Positions 7,976 through 15,708 of a stretch of 18,288 bases of DNA are shown here, piece after piece. Source of the DNA: RGIG7213 sp045124505 (GTDB lineage Bacteria; Bacillota; Clostridia; Oscillospirales; CAG-272); contig JBGVLZ010000101.1 in NCBI GenBank assembly GCA_045124505.1, positions 1-18,288 on the forward strand, written 5' to 3'. The notes below the pieces were generated by a model. That model made no database searches. It was given only the letters and a program-made list of their open reading frames with translations, and had not been told where the DNA came from. Both the position numbers and the translations under genes were made by a program. Numbering within the stretch: the stretch's first letter is position 1; each line of letters starts with the position of its first letter.

Positions 7976-8004
7976 TTGACAAAACATAACATATGGGGTA
8001 TAAT
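7976..8004 (+). promoter_or_regulatory. Consensus sigma-A promoter for the acyl-AMP ligase/ACP operon
   Basis: TTGACA (7976-7981), exactly 17 bases, TATAAT (7999-8004): perfect match to both consensus hexamers at optimal spacing. The expected transcription start is about 8010-8012. That rules out translation from the in-frame TTG at 8011 and supports the ATG at 8071. Confidence 0.9.
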
Positions 8005-8018
8005 ACATAATTGAGTAT

Positions 8019-8039
8019 GCATGCTGTTTTGCAGTATGC
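8019..8039 (+). other. Small hairpin in the 5' leader of the ligase mRNA
   Basis: An 8-bp stem (8019-8026 with 8032-8039, one G-U pair) and a 5-base loop sit about 10 bases after the predicted transcription start, in a 60-base leader. It could stabilise the 5' end of the message. No known riboswitch shape was recognised. Confidence 0.35.
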
Positions 8040-8070
8040 GATACAAAAATACTACGAGGTTACAGAATTA

Positions 8071-9774
8071 ATGAAAAAAGGTTATCCCACACATCACGTA
8101 CAAGACCTTCAGTGTATACGGGATCTTGTTTACGTGAACGCAGGAAAATACGGCGATAAACCGCTTTACATTCATCTCGAACACGGTCAGAAAGTGACAT
8201 TTACCTACAACGACAACAAACGTAACTTTGATGCTTTGGGCACAGCGTATGCTAAACTCAGACTTATGAAAAGCACGGTAGCTGTTGTAGGCGATCAGCA
8301 TCCCGACTGGATGACAGCATATCTTACCACGATCACAGCAGGCGGAGTTATAGTTCCCCTTGATAAAGAGCTTTCGTGTGATCAGATGGTAAATTTCATA
8401 AAGCAGACTGAATGTAAGGCAGTATTTATAGCAGAAAAGATCTTCATTCATATTGCGGAGTATCTTTCTGAGCTTGAGTGTGTAAAATATTTTATAATCA
8501 TCGGACCGGAGCCTGACAGGCAGAAGATCGCAATTGACAGCCGTGTTATGGTGTTTGACGATCTTATAGCGCTCGGTACACGTGCCATTAACGACGGCTT
8601 CAAAGACTTTATTTCATACAGACGCAATCCTGCAAGACTTTGCGCAATACTGTTTACGTCGGGTACAACAGGTACAAGCAAGGGTGTTATGCTCACAGAA
8701 GAAAATCTCATCGGTGCTGTTATATCGTGCTGTAAGATGATAGCTGTTGACGAAAATGATACTTTTGTTTCTGTGCTTCCCATACATCACACCTTTGCCA
8801 TGACATGCAATCACCTTGCAATGTGCAATATCGGCGGCACAACATTCATGAATGACAGTGTTAAGCATGCTCTTCGCAATTTTGCGGATTTCAAGCCCAC
8901 AACACTTATAGTTGTTCCCTTGTATGTCGAAACTATATGCAAAAAGATATGGGACGGTATACGCAAAAAAGGAAAAGAAAAGCAGGTACGTGCACTTATC
9001 AAAGTCAGCAACGGTCTTCGTAAGGTCGGTATAGACAGACGGCGTGAGTTTTTTGCAGAGATACTCAATTCCCTCGGCGGTAATATAAAGCAGATCGTTT
9101 GCGGCGGTGCTCCGCTTGATCCGCAGTACATCAGGGATTTTGATAATTTCGGAATAACGATCGCAGAAGGTTACGGAATCACGGAATGTGCTCCGCTTAT
9201 ATCCGTAAATCCCTTCCATTGGAGAAAATTCGGTTCTGTCGGTCTTCCCGCAATCGGCATGGAAGTAAAGATCGATGCATCAAATCCGTCTGATGACGGC
9301 GAAATTCTCGCAAGAGGCAAAAATGTATTCATCGGTTATTATAACAACGATGAAGCGACCGCAGAAGCATTTACCGAAGACGGTTGGTTCAAAACAGGCG
9401 ACATCGGTCATATGGACGAAGACGGATTCATATATATAACGGGAAGAAAGAAAAACGTAATTATTGCAAGCAACGGCAAAAATGTATATCCCGAAGAGCT
9501 TGAAGAACACCTTCTTAAAAACGAAAAAATATCCGAGGTCGTCGTCATAGGCAGACAGACTGACGGCAACACCGTTATAACAGCAGTAATTTATCCCAAC
9601 TTTGATATATACGCAGGTGCAAATACAGAAGATATCCTGGCAGACCTTAAAAAAGATATAAACGATCTTAACAAGACACTGCCTGTATATAAACAAATAA
9701 GAGATGTAGAGATCAGAGGCACGGAATTCGAAAAAACAACCACGAGAAAGATCAAGAGATTTCTTGTTAAATAA
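8071..9774 (+). CDS. FadD-like acyl-AMP ligase (long-chain acyl-CoA or acyl-ACP synthetase)
   Basis: Adenylate-forming enzyme of 567 residues from the ATG at 8071. The phosphate loop is LFTSGTTGTSKG (194-205), followed by EGYGITECAP (366-375), the TGD motif (442-444), GRKKNVIIASNGKNVYPEELE (458-478) and a C-terminal catalytic lysine near 560 (KTTTRKIKR). The NGKNVYPEE hinge is typical of the FadD/long-chain branch. In-frame starts upstream at 8011 and 8017 coincide with the predicted transcription start; the chosen ATG follows ACGAGG with an 11-base gap. An acyl carrier protein gene begins 14 bases after its stop, so the natural acceptor of the acyl group may be that ACP instead of CoA. The protein is soluble by sequence. 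Confidence 0.88.
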   Translation: MKKGYPTHHVQDLQCIRDLVYVNAGKYGDKPLYIHLEHGQKVTFTYNDNKRNFDALGTAYAKLRLMKSTVAVVGDQHPDWMTAYLTTITAGGVIVPLDKELSCDQMVNFIKQTECKAVFIAEKIFIHIAEYLSELECVKYFIIIGPEPDRQKIAIDSRVMVFDDLIALGTRAINDGFKDFISYRRNPARLCAILFTSGTTGTSKGVMLTEENLIGAVISCCKMIAVDENDTFVSVLPIHHTFAMTCNHLAMCNIGGTTFMNDSVKHALRNFADFKPTTLIVVPLYVETICKKIWDGIRKKGKEKQVRALIKVSNGLRKVGIDRRREFFAEILNSLGGNIKQIVCGGAPLDPQYIRDFDNFGITIAEGYGITECAPLISVNPFHWRKFGSVGLPAIGMEVKIDASNPSDDGEILARGKNVFIGYYNNDEATAEAFTEDGWFKTGDIGHMDEDGFIYITGRKKNVIIASNGKNVYPEELEEHLLKNEKISEVVVIGRQTDGNTVITAVIYPNFDIYAGANTEDILADLKKDINDLNKTLPVYKQIRDVEIRGTEFEKTTTRKIKRFLVK

Positions 9775-9788
9775 TAAGGAGTGATATT

Positions 9789-10013
9789 ATGTTTGAAGAA
9801 ATTAAGGATACACTTATAAAACAGTTGGAGCTTGACCCTGAAATTATAACCCCCGATGCAGAGCTTGTGAATGACCTCGGCGTTAATTCCATCGAGCTTG
9901 CAGACCTCATTATGTACTGTGAAGATAAATATGATATTGAGATCGATGATGACGATATCAAAAATTTCATAACAGTCGGTGACGTTGCCGATTATCTGGC
10001 AAAGAATATTTGA
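9789..10013 (+). CDS. Acyl carrier protein
   Basis: A 74-residue acidic protein with the four-helix ACP pattern. The phosphopantetheine attachment site is Ser34 in DLGVNSIELADL; the common version is D-S-L, here N-S-I. Helix three shows EDKYDIEIDDDD, also typical. The gene has an AAGGAG site and lies 14 bases behind the acyl-AMP ligase, followed by a terminator, so the two form a two-gene operon. A dedicated ACP next to a ligase suggests loading of a free fatty acid onto this carrier, for lipid, lipopeptide or recycling chemistry. No acyltransferase or synthase is adjacent. The housekeeping fatty-acid ACP is usually found with fab genes, which are absent here, so this is more likely a specialised carrier. 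Confidence 0.92.
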   Translation: MFEEIKDTLIKQLELDPEIITPDAELVNDLGVNSIELADLIMYCEDKYDIEIDDDDIKNFITVGDVADYLAKNI

Positions 10014-10027
10014 TTATAATTCCAATA

Positions 10028-10063
10028 AAAAAACTGCACGGGAGCAATTCCGTGCAGTTTTTT
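10028..10063. terminator. Bidirectional intrinsic terminator
   Basis: A perfect inverted repeat, arms 10028-10041 and 10050-10063, with core ACTGCACGG/CCGTGCAGT, an 8-base loop, a T run on the right and an A run on the left. It lies between convergent genes: the ACP on the plus strand and the lipoprotein on the minus strand. Both transcripts can end here. Confidence 0.93.
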
Positions 10064-10071
10064 ATTACATA

Positions 10072-11271
10072 TCACTTTGTATTTACCGTTATTTTGGAAT
10101 AATCGGACATTCCTTTGCAAGCTTCCCATTCATCCGATGTGCCGAGGAAGTTTATTGTTGTCATTGCAGAGTCATAAAATACATCCTGTCCGATGCTTGT
10201 TACGCTTTTGGGAATTGTAAGTGTGTTAAGTGAACGGCAGTTATAAAAGAGGTTGTCATTTAATGTTTTTATACCGTCGGGAATATTTACCGTTTTAATA
10301 TCTGCACAGTTAAAGAATGCACTTTCGCCGATCTTTGTAACGGTGCCGGGTATTGCAAGCTCTTTTAATTTAAGGGATGAGAAGAATGCTCTTTCCCCTA
10401 TTTCCGTAACACCGTCGGGGATGATGATGTTTTCAAGTACCTCGCACTCATAAAACATCATATCAGTTATAGCTTTGATATTTGCAGAAAGTGTAACACT
10501 TTGGAGCTTCTGACAGCTTGAAAAGATTCCTCCGCCTATTTCTTTAACGGAATCGGGCATTGTAAACTCCGTTATAGGACAAAAAGCAAACGCATCTGCG
10601 CCTATTTTTTCAACCGTTTCGGGCAAAGTGATGACCGAAAGTGATGAACACTTTTTGAAAAGTCCAAACGGTATTTCTTTAAGGTTTGCAGGCAGGTTGA
10701 TGGTTGCAAGCTTTTCACATTCAGCAAATGCACATGCACCGAGTGTTGTTACGCTTTCGGGAATAAGAAGGCTTTCAAGCTTATCGCATCCTTCAAACGC
10801 ACAGTAATCGATAATTTCAAGCGATTCCGGGAGTGTTACAGACGTAAGTGACCTGCAGAATGCAAACGCATTTCCGCCTATTAATTTTATTCCCTCGGGA
10901 AGCGTTACAGATATTATATCTTTCTTTGTGAACGAATCCTTATAAATTCCTTCAACCGTATATTCAGCAATTACAGAAGGAATATTTACTTCCTTTTCCT
11001 CTCCTGTATATGCGCTTATGTATGCAATACCGTCAAATACACAGTAGGAAAAATCGCCTTCTGTTCCCTCTTTTTCCGGTTTTTGCACCGATTCTGATGT
11101 TTCGGGCACTTCAGTTTCTTTAGCAGGCGCTTTTGTTGTAGGCGCCTGTGTAACTATCGGTGTTTTCGTTTCAAGGCTTTCCGTTGTGCAAGATACAGCG
11201 GAAAGACAAAATATCAATAAAAGAAAAAACGCAACTCGTCTTTTTGTATTTTTTTCTTTAGTACGTAACAT
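10072..11271 (-). CDS. BspA-type leucine-rich-repeat lipoprotein
   Basis: A 399-residue exported protein. Residues about 11-28 are a hydrophobic signal segment after a KEKNTKRR basic start, ending in SAVSC; Cys28 is the likely lipidation site. A Thr/Pro/Glu-rich spacer (about 29-70) follows. From about residue 95 to 375 there are roughly twelve 23-residue LRR_5 repeats with the pattern L-x-x-V/I-x-I-P-x-x-V-x-x-I-G-x-x-A-F-x-x-C. BspA-type repeats occur in surface proteins of gut and oral bacteria and are associated with binding host proteins or other cells. GGGGAG precedes the ATG by about 12 bases. It diverges from the dockerin/beta-helix gene and converges on the ACP gene. The ligand is unknown. 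Confidence 0.9.
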   Translation of the reverse strand: MLRTKEKNTKRRVAFFLLLIFCLSAVSCTTESLETKTPIVTQAPTTKAPAKETEVPETSESVQKPEKEGTEGDFSYCVFDGIAYISAYTGEEKEVNIPSVIAEYTVEGIYKDSFTKKDIISVTLPEGIKLIGGNAFAFCRSLTSVTLPESLEIIDYCAFEGCDKLESLLIPESVTTLGACAFAECEKLATINLPANLKEIPFGLFKKCSSLSVITLPETVEKIGADAFAFCPITEFTMPDSVKEIGGGIFSSCQKLQSVTLSANIKAITDMMFYECEVLENIIIPDGVTEIGERAFFSSLKLKELAIPGTVTKIGESAFFNCADIKTVNIPDGIKTLNDNLFYNCRSLNTLTIPKSVTSIGQDVFYDSAMTTINFLGTSDEWEACKGMSDYSKITVNTK

Positions 11272-11434
11272 TTTAGTAATTTTCTCCCCATATTTTCTAC
11301 AAAATCAATTGATCGTCACTGATATTTCACATTTCACTCACAAAACAATGTTATATGATTTACAGTATTATACACGGCTTTATGTGAATAAATCAACATT
11401 CACAAGTAATATTTTTGAAAGCGAGGTTTTTTCT
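11272..11434. promoter_or_regulatory. Divergent intergenic region between lipoprotein and dockerin-protein genes
   Basis: 163 AT-rich bases must hold promoters for both divergent genes. I found no pair of boxes good enough to call; TATTAT near 11367-11372 is a possible plus-strand -10 without a convincing -35. The plus-strand frame is open through this region and into the lipoprotein gene, but has no start with a better ribosome site than 11435. Confidence 0.4.
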
Positions 11435-14173
11435 ATGGCAATTTCAAAAAGGCTCACTGCAGCTGTCTGTGCGGCGGCATCGGTACTGAGCCTTGCATTC
11501 GCACCCACATCCGCAGCACAAACGGCAATTGTACCCGTTAACGGATGCGGTGTGACAGTCGAGAACACTGAGGAGGGCACTTTTATATACGGTATTCCGA
11601 CGATGACACCGATAAAAAGTGCAGAAACATTATTTGAGGGTAATGTTTCAATTTTCTCAAAATACTCACATGTTACTACAGACAGTATGCTGTCACTCAC
11701 TGAAAACGGTTCGGTTACAGAGACAGCAACTATAATCATCTCGGGCGATGTAAACTGTGACGGCATTGTAAACGGCAAAGATATTGTCCGTATCACAAAA
11801 TATTTTAATGATCCCGAAACTCCTATAAATCTGTATGCTGCCGATGTAGACCGCGACGGTGACGTTGATACAGATGACACGCATGCAATAACCGAAAAAT
11901 TAACCGCTGAATCAGTCGGTGTTTCCATGATAAAAGAGCCTGATAAGACATCTTATTTCGTTTCTCAAAAATTCTCATGTAACGGCATGATACTTTTGGA
12001 AACATTTTCAAACGGGGACAAATATGCCGTTTGTGACGGATTCACAGTTACCTATCAAAACGGCGACTGTATCTCCGAAAACGATACATACGTTACCGTA
12101 TCATACGGTGATTTCAGCACAGACATTCCGATAACAGTAAACGCTACAAACGTATATGTTCTTTCGGAATACGTTGACGAAATAATAGATATCACAAGCG
12201 CAGGTGCACATATTTTCACCGGAAAATCTGAAAACACACGTATCACAGTTAATGCGCCCGAAAGTGAAGTATATCTTGTCTTTTCCGATGCAGATATGAC
12301 ATATAAAGGCGACGGTGCGGCGCTTGATCTTGTGTCCGCTGAATGTGTAACACTTCAAGTGGCTGATGGAACAAGTTATATTTCAGACACATCTGCAAAT
12401 ACAGCTGAATCTGCCATTTATTCCGCTGTTCCTTTGATACTCGAAGGCGATGGAGAGTTGAATATAAACGGTAACAGCTCTGAAGGTATAACTGTTTCAA
12501 AATCATCATTTGTAATAGAAAGCGGTACATATATTATAAATGCAGTCAAAAACGGTATTCAGCCGAAGGGCAAAGGAGTATCATTCACCGTAAACGGCGG
12601 AACATTTAATATTACCGCCGGAGGTGACGGAATAAAAAACAGCAAGACAGATATCATTCTTAACGGCGGCGACTACACGATATCCGCTGGCGGCGACGGT
12701 ATACAGGCAGAAGCTTCCCTTGTAATATCTGCAGGTACATACAATATAACTACCAGCGGAGGCTATCAGTCAGACAGCGGAAACTCCACATCATCCGCAT
12801 GGGTATATGAACTGCTTGAGGAAGCGGACATGCCGACAGCAGAAGAAGAATATTACGGTCTATATGTGCTTTCCGGTACAACATATATTGAGATCGACGA
12901 TACAAATTATTCGACTTATTCTTCTTACACTTCACTTTATGACCGCAATTCGACAAAGGGTATCAAAGCGGGAACAGACATGACGATATCGAATGCCGAC
13001 ATCACGCTCAATTGTCTGGATGACGGCATAAAAGCGGACGGAGCATTTACCCTCAACAGCGGCTCATTAAACATCAAAACAGCCTGTGACGGTATTCAAT
13101 CCGACACAGTATTGACCGTAAATGACGGTACAATAGATATAACCGGGGTCGGTGCATTCTATCAGAACAACACTTCGGGAAAATTCAAGTATACAAACGG
13201 TGAATACGTCCGTACATCAAGCGATTCAGGCGGTATGGGAAATATGCGTCCTGGAAGTTCTTCATCTTCATCAACTCTTTATGCACTTTTCAACAGCGGA
13301 AAAGGTCTTAAAGCGGAAACGGAATTGCATGTTAACGGCGGAGATATAACCGTTAACGGTATTGATGATAACGTACACTGTGACGGGTCTGTTTATATAA
13401 CAAACGGTTCTTTGGATCTTACAACAAGCGATGACGGTATTCACGCTGAGCTTTCAGTATCAATAGGAAGCCTTACAGATTCATACAGCGCACCTCACAT
13501 CACGGTAAACGATTCATATGAAGGAATTGAAGGAATTTACATTGACATCAACAGCGGAACCTGTGTTGTTCATTCTTCGGATGACGGCATCAATGCAGCC
13601 GGAGATCTTGAAGCTTCCTCTGCATACTATCTGAAGTTCAACGGCACTGCCAAAACATATGTCTATGCAGAAGGAGACGGGCTTGATGCAAACGGATATC
13701 TGTATGTTTACGGCGGTAATGTCTATGTATTCGGTCCGACAAGCGGAGGAAACGGAATTATAGACTATGATTCAAACTTTGAAATACAAGGCGGTACTTT
13801 CCTTGCAATAGGTAACAAGGATATGGCACAAACTGCTACAAAAGCAAGTCAGTATGTTATCGGTTACACAATTTCCTCCGGCTCATTCGGAAGCGGAACG
13901 TATGTAAATGTAAGCGGTGCTGACATAACTGTTAAATTGCCGAAATCGTACAGTTCTTCCCTGTTGGTTCTTGTATCTTCTCCTGAATTTTCAAGCGGAA
14001 ACACATATAAAGTTTCCTATGGCGGAAGCTATACAGGAGGCATTGTTACAAACAATGTCTGCGAAGGCGGTACATATTCAGGCGGCACAACCGGCGCAAG
14101 CATCACAACAGGTTCGACTTTGATAACAAGTAACGGAAATATGAGCTCAGGCGGACATAACAGACCGTTCTGA
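11435..14173 (+). CDS. Secreted dockerin protein with Cthe_2159-like carbohydrate-binding beta-helix
   Basis: A 912-residue secreted protein from the ATG at 11435 (AGCGAGG upstream). Residues 1-30 are a signal peptide ending in PTSAAQ. Residues 103-158 form a type I dockerin with two calcium loops: Asp105/Asn107/Asp109/Asp116 and Asp137/Asp139/Asp141/Asp148. From about residue 236 to 890 there are repeated strands with the GGDGI, SDDGI and NGGxxxI signature of the Cthe_2159 family, a parallel beta-helix known to bind cellulose and pectin-like polysaccharide. A Gly/Ser-rich insert (GSSSSSS) lies near residue 608. The dockerin implies docking to a cohesin scaffold outside the cell. Its N-terminal placement, before the beta-helix, is uncommon. 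Whether the protein only binds or also cleaves sugar cannot be told. A hairpin follows the stop. Confidence 0.88.
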   Translation: MAISKRLTAAVCAAASVLSLAFAPTSAAQTAIVPVNGCGVTVENTEEGTFIYGIPTMTPIKSAETLFEGNVSIFSKYSHVTTDSMLSLTENGSVTETATIIISGDVNCDGIVNGKDIVRITKYFNDPETPINLYAADVDRDGDVDTDDTHAITEKLTAESVGVSMIKEPDKTSYFVSQKFSCNGMILLETFSNGDKYAVCDGFTVTYQNGDCISENDTYVTVSYGDFSTDIPITVNATNVYVLSEYVDEIIDITSAGAHIFTGKSENTRITVNAPESEVYLVFSDADMTYKGDGAALDLVSAECVTLQVADGTSYISDTSANTAESAIYSAVPLILEGDGELNINGNSSEGITVSKSSFVIESGTYIINAVKNGIQPKGKGVSFTVNGGTFNITAGGDGIKNSKTDIILNGGDYTISAGGDGIQAEASLVISAGTYNITTSGGYQSDSGNSTSSAWVYELLEEADMPTAEEEYYGLYVLSGTTYIEIDDTNYSTYSSYTSLYDRNSTKGIKAGTDMTISNADITLNCLDDGIKADGAFTLNSGSLNIKTACDGIQSDTVLTVNDGTIDITGVGAFYQNNTSGKFKYTNGEYVRTSSDSGGMGNMRPGSSSSSSTLYALFNSGKGLKAETELHVNGGDITVNGIDDNVHCDGSVYITNGSLDLTTSDDGIHAELSVSIGSLTDSYSAPHITVNDSYEGIEGIYIDINSGTCVVHSSDDGINAAGDLEASSAYYLKFNGTAKTYVYAEGDGLDANGYLYVYGGNVYVFGPTSGGNGIIDYDSNFEIQGGTFLAIGNKDMAQTATKASQYVIGYTISSGSFGSGTYVNVSGADITVKLPKSYSSSLLVLVSSPEFSSGNTYKVSYGGSYTGGIVTNNVCEGGTYSGGTTGASITTGSTLITSNGNMSSGGHNRPF

Positions 14174-14191
14174 TATCTTTCACAAAACAAC

Positions 14192-14231
14192 AAACTCCAC
14201 ATATAATGTAGCATCATTATGTGTGGAGTTT
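14192..14231 (+). terminator. Hairpin ending the dockerin gene and enclosing the dpaA ribosome site
   Basis: Arms of 17 bases (14192-14208 and 14215-14231, one G-U pair) with a 6-base loop, followed by TATTAT. It begins 18 bases after the dockerin-protein stop and can act as its terminator. The 3' arm contains GGAG (14225-14228), the ribosome binding site of dpaA, so on a read-through transcript that site would be paired. Confidence 0.75.
14200..14208 (+). promoter_or_regulatory. Possible sporulation-sigma -10 element for dpaA
   Basis: CATATAATG resembles the -10 boxes of mother-cell sigma factors (sigma-E CATACA-T, seven of eight; sigma-K CATA-N3-TA, partial). A CACA about 15 bases upstream could be a poor sigma-K -35. 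Initiation 7-10 bases downstream would start in the hairpin loop or early 3' arm, leaving a leader of about 20 bases with a free ribosome site. Known biology (dpa genes are sigma-K-dependent in Bacillus) makes this plausible, but the match is modest. Confidence 0.3.
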
Positions 14232-14235
14232 TATT

Positions 14236-15111
14236 ATGGATATCAATAATATAAAATTTTCCGTCATAGGCGGAGATGAGCGTTTTGCATACCTTGCCGA
14301 AAGTCTTGGAAAAAACGGATATGAGGTTTCATCTTTCGGATTTGATACATTTAAATCACCGCTTGGATATACAGTAAAATGTCCTTCGCTTGAAGATGCA
14401 AAATCAGGTGCTGACTGTCTTATACTTCCGCTTCCGTACACAAAAGACGGTGTCAACATAAATGCCCCTTTTTCAAAACGAAAAAGCTGTATAAGCGAGG
14501 TTTTTGAAAATATCCCGTCCGATACGGTGATCTTTGCGGGTAAATGCGATGAAAAAATAAGTACTCTTTCAAGAAAACGGAACTGTTTTCTCGTCGATTA
14601 TATGGACTGCGAGGATATCGCCATACTGAACACCGTTCCGACAGCAGAGGGCGCCGTTGAAATTGCGATGAAAGAAACGGTATTCACCCTGCACGGTGCA
14701 GATGTTGCGGTTTGCGGATTCGGCAGAGTGGGCGGTGTGCTTGCGCACAAATTACGCTCTCTTGGGGCAAATGTCACTGTCTGTGCAAGACGTGATGAGA
14801 TTTTGTCTTTGGCGCGAGCATACGGATATAAAGCAATAAAAATCAGTAATATAGATCATGAAATATACAAATTCGACATAATATTCAACACTGTGCCGAG
14901 TGTTATTTTCACAAGTTCTCTTATCGATAAAATGAACAAAAAAACACTTATAATCGATCTTGCTTCTCTGCCGGGCGGTGTAGATTTCACATATGCCGAG
15001 GCAGTAGGTCTCAAAGCGATATCAGCACTGAGCCTGCCCGGCAAATGTGCCCCAAAGACAGCAGGGGAAATTTTGAAAGACGGTATACTTAACATATTGA
15101 GAAAGAGGTAG
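14236..15111 (+). CDS. dpaA: Dipicolinate synthase subunit A
   Basis: A 291-residue protein (also called SpoVFA) that with DpaB turns dihydroxytetrahydrodipicolinate, from the lysine pathway, into dipicolinic acid in the mother cell for the spore core. The N-terminal third shows FSVIGGDERFAYLAE; the C-terminal half is a Rossmann domain with GFGRVG (161-166), followed by the family signature SALSLPGKCAPKTAG (263-277). An in-frame GTG at 14221 lies within a hairpin; ATG 14236, with GGAG seven bases upstream, is the better start. dpaB begins two bases after the stop, so the subunits are translated together. Its presence shows that the organism makes, or recently made, heat-resistant spores. Confidence 0.96.
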   Translation: MDINNIKFSVIGGDERFAYLAESLGKNGYEVSSFGFDTFKSPLGYTVKCPSLEDAKSGADCLILPLPYTKDGVNINAPFSKRKSCISEVFENIPSDTVIFAGKCDEKISTLSRKRNCFLVDYMDCEDIAILNTVPTAEGAVEIAMKETVFTLHGADVAVCGFGRVGGVLAHKLRSLGANVTVCARRDEILSLARAYGYKAIKISNIDHEIYKFDIIFNTVPSVIFTSSLIDKMNKKTLIIDLASLPGGVDFTYAEAVGLKAISALSLPGKCAPKTAGEILKDGILNILRKR

Positions 15112-15113
15112 AT

Positions 15114-15686
15114 ATGGAAAACAAACTCAAGATAGGATTTGGCATATGCGGTTCATTCTGTACACATTCGCATGCTTTGGAAATAATGGAGTCACTTGCG
15201 GAAAATTATGATATATATCCCATCATAAGCGAAATTTCAAAAAACACAAGCACGCGCTTCGGAACAAACGAAGCGCTTATAAAAAAGATCACGGAACTTT
15301 GCACAAGACCGCCGATCGATACAGTAAAGGATGCAGAGCCTCTTGGCCCTAAAACACAGCTTGACTGCATGCTTTTATGTCCGTGCACCGGTAATACGCT
15401 TGCAAAGCTCGCACACGGAATAACAGATACCGCCGTTACCATGGCAACAAAAGCCGTACTGAGGTGCGGACACAAAACTGTAATTGCACTTGCAAGCAAC
15501 GATGCACTTGGCGCTAACTTAGAAAATATAGGAAAACTTTATAACCGAAAAAATATTTTCTTTGTTCCGCTTTCACAGGATGATTGCATAAATAAGCCTT
15601 ATTCCCTGGTATGTGACTTTTCACTTGTTGAAAAAACCTTGACTCTTGCCTTGCAAAACAAGCAGATACAACCGTTTTTAAAGTAA
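15114..15686 (+). CDS. dpaB: Dipicolinate synthase subunit B (flavoprotein-like)
   Basis: A 190-residue protein (SpoVFB) of the flavoprotein fold, partner of DpaA in making dipicolinic acid. Features: IGFGICGSFCTHSHALE at the N-terminus (flavin phosphate loop region), DAEPLGPKTQLDCMLLCPCTGNTLAKLAHG (about 73-102) and the IALASNDALGANLENIG stretch (124-140). Length is typical. AGAGGTAG overlaps the dpaA stop and serves as ribosome site. In Clostridia that lack spoVF this step is done by EtfA; here the standard pair is present. Confidence 0.96.
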   Translation: MENKLKIGFGICGSFCTHSHALEIMESLAENYDIYPIISEISKNTSTRFGTNEALIKKITELCTRPPIDTVKDAEPLGPKTQLDCMLLCPCTGNTLAKLAHGITDTAVTMATKAVLRCGHKTVIALASNDALGANLENIGKLYNRKNIFFVPLSQDDCINKPYSLVCDFSLVEKTLTLALQNKQIQPFLK

Positions 15687-15708
15687 GGCTAAAGGTACTG
15701 ATTATATT

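Larger units (their letters stand above)
7783..8010. promoter_or_regulatory. Divergent regulatory region between two acyl-activating genes
   Basis: A 228-base AT-rich gap between the divergent acyl-CoA synthetase (minus) and acyl-AMP ligase (plus) genes. It contains the consensus plus-strand promoter at 7976-8004, a weaker minus-strand promoter candidate at 7852-7880, an operator-like inverted repeat at 7920-7938, and the short palindrome TTTTCGAAAA at 7907-7916. GGTTC and GAACC arms separated by 8 bases (about 7809-7825) lie in the minus-strand leader. No open reading frame with a ribosome binding site was seen here. Confidence 0.7.

Noticed and set aside
8011..8070. Starts at TTG 8011 or ATG 8017 for the acyl-AMP ligase
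   Set aside because: They coincide with the predicted transcription start of a consensus promoter and have no ribosome site; the adenylation fold begins after 8071.
8614..9219. A 201-codon minus-strand frame opposite the acyl-AMP ligase
   Set aside because: Antisense shadow of a well-conserved enzyme gene with no motif or ribosome site of its own.
11186..11434. An 83-codon upstream extension of the dockerin protein
   Set aside because: It overlaps the lipoprotein gene on the other strand, lacks a ribosome site, and would bury the clear signal peptide that starts at 11435.
11435..14173. Repeated GGDGI/SDDGI strands considered as CRISPR or tandem DNA repeats
   Set aside because: The repetition is at protein level (beta-helix coils); the DNA units vary in length and sequence and have no fixed spacers.
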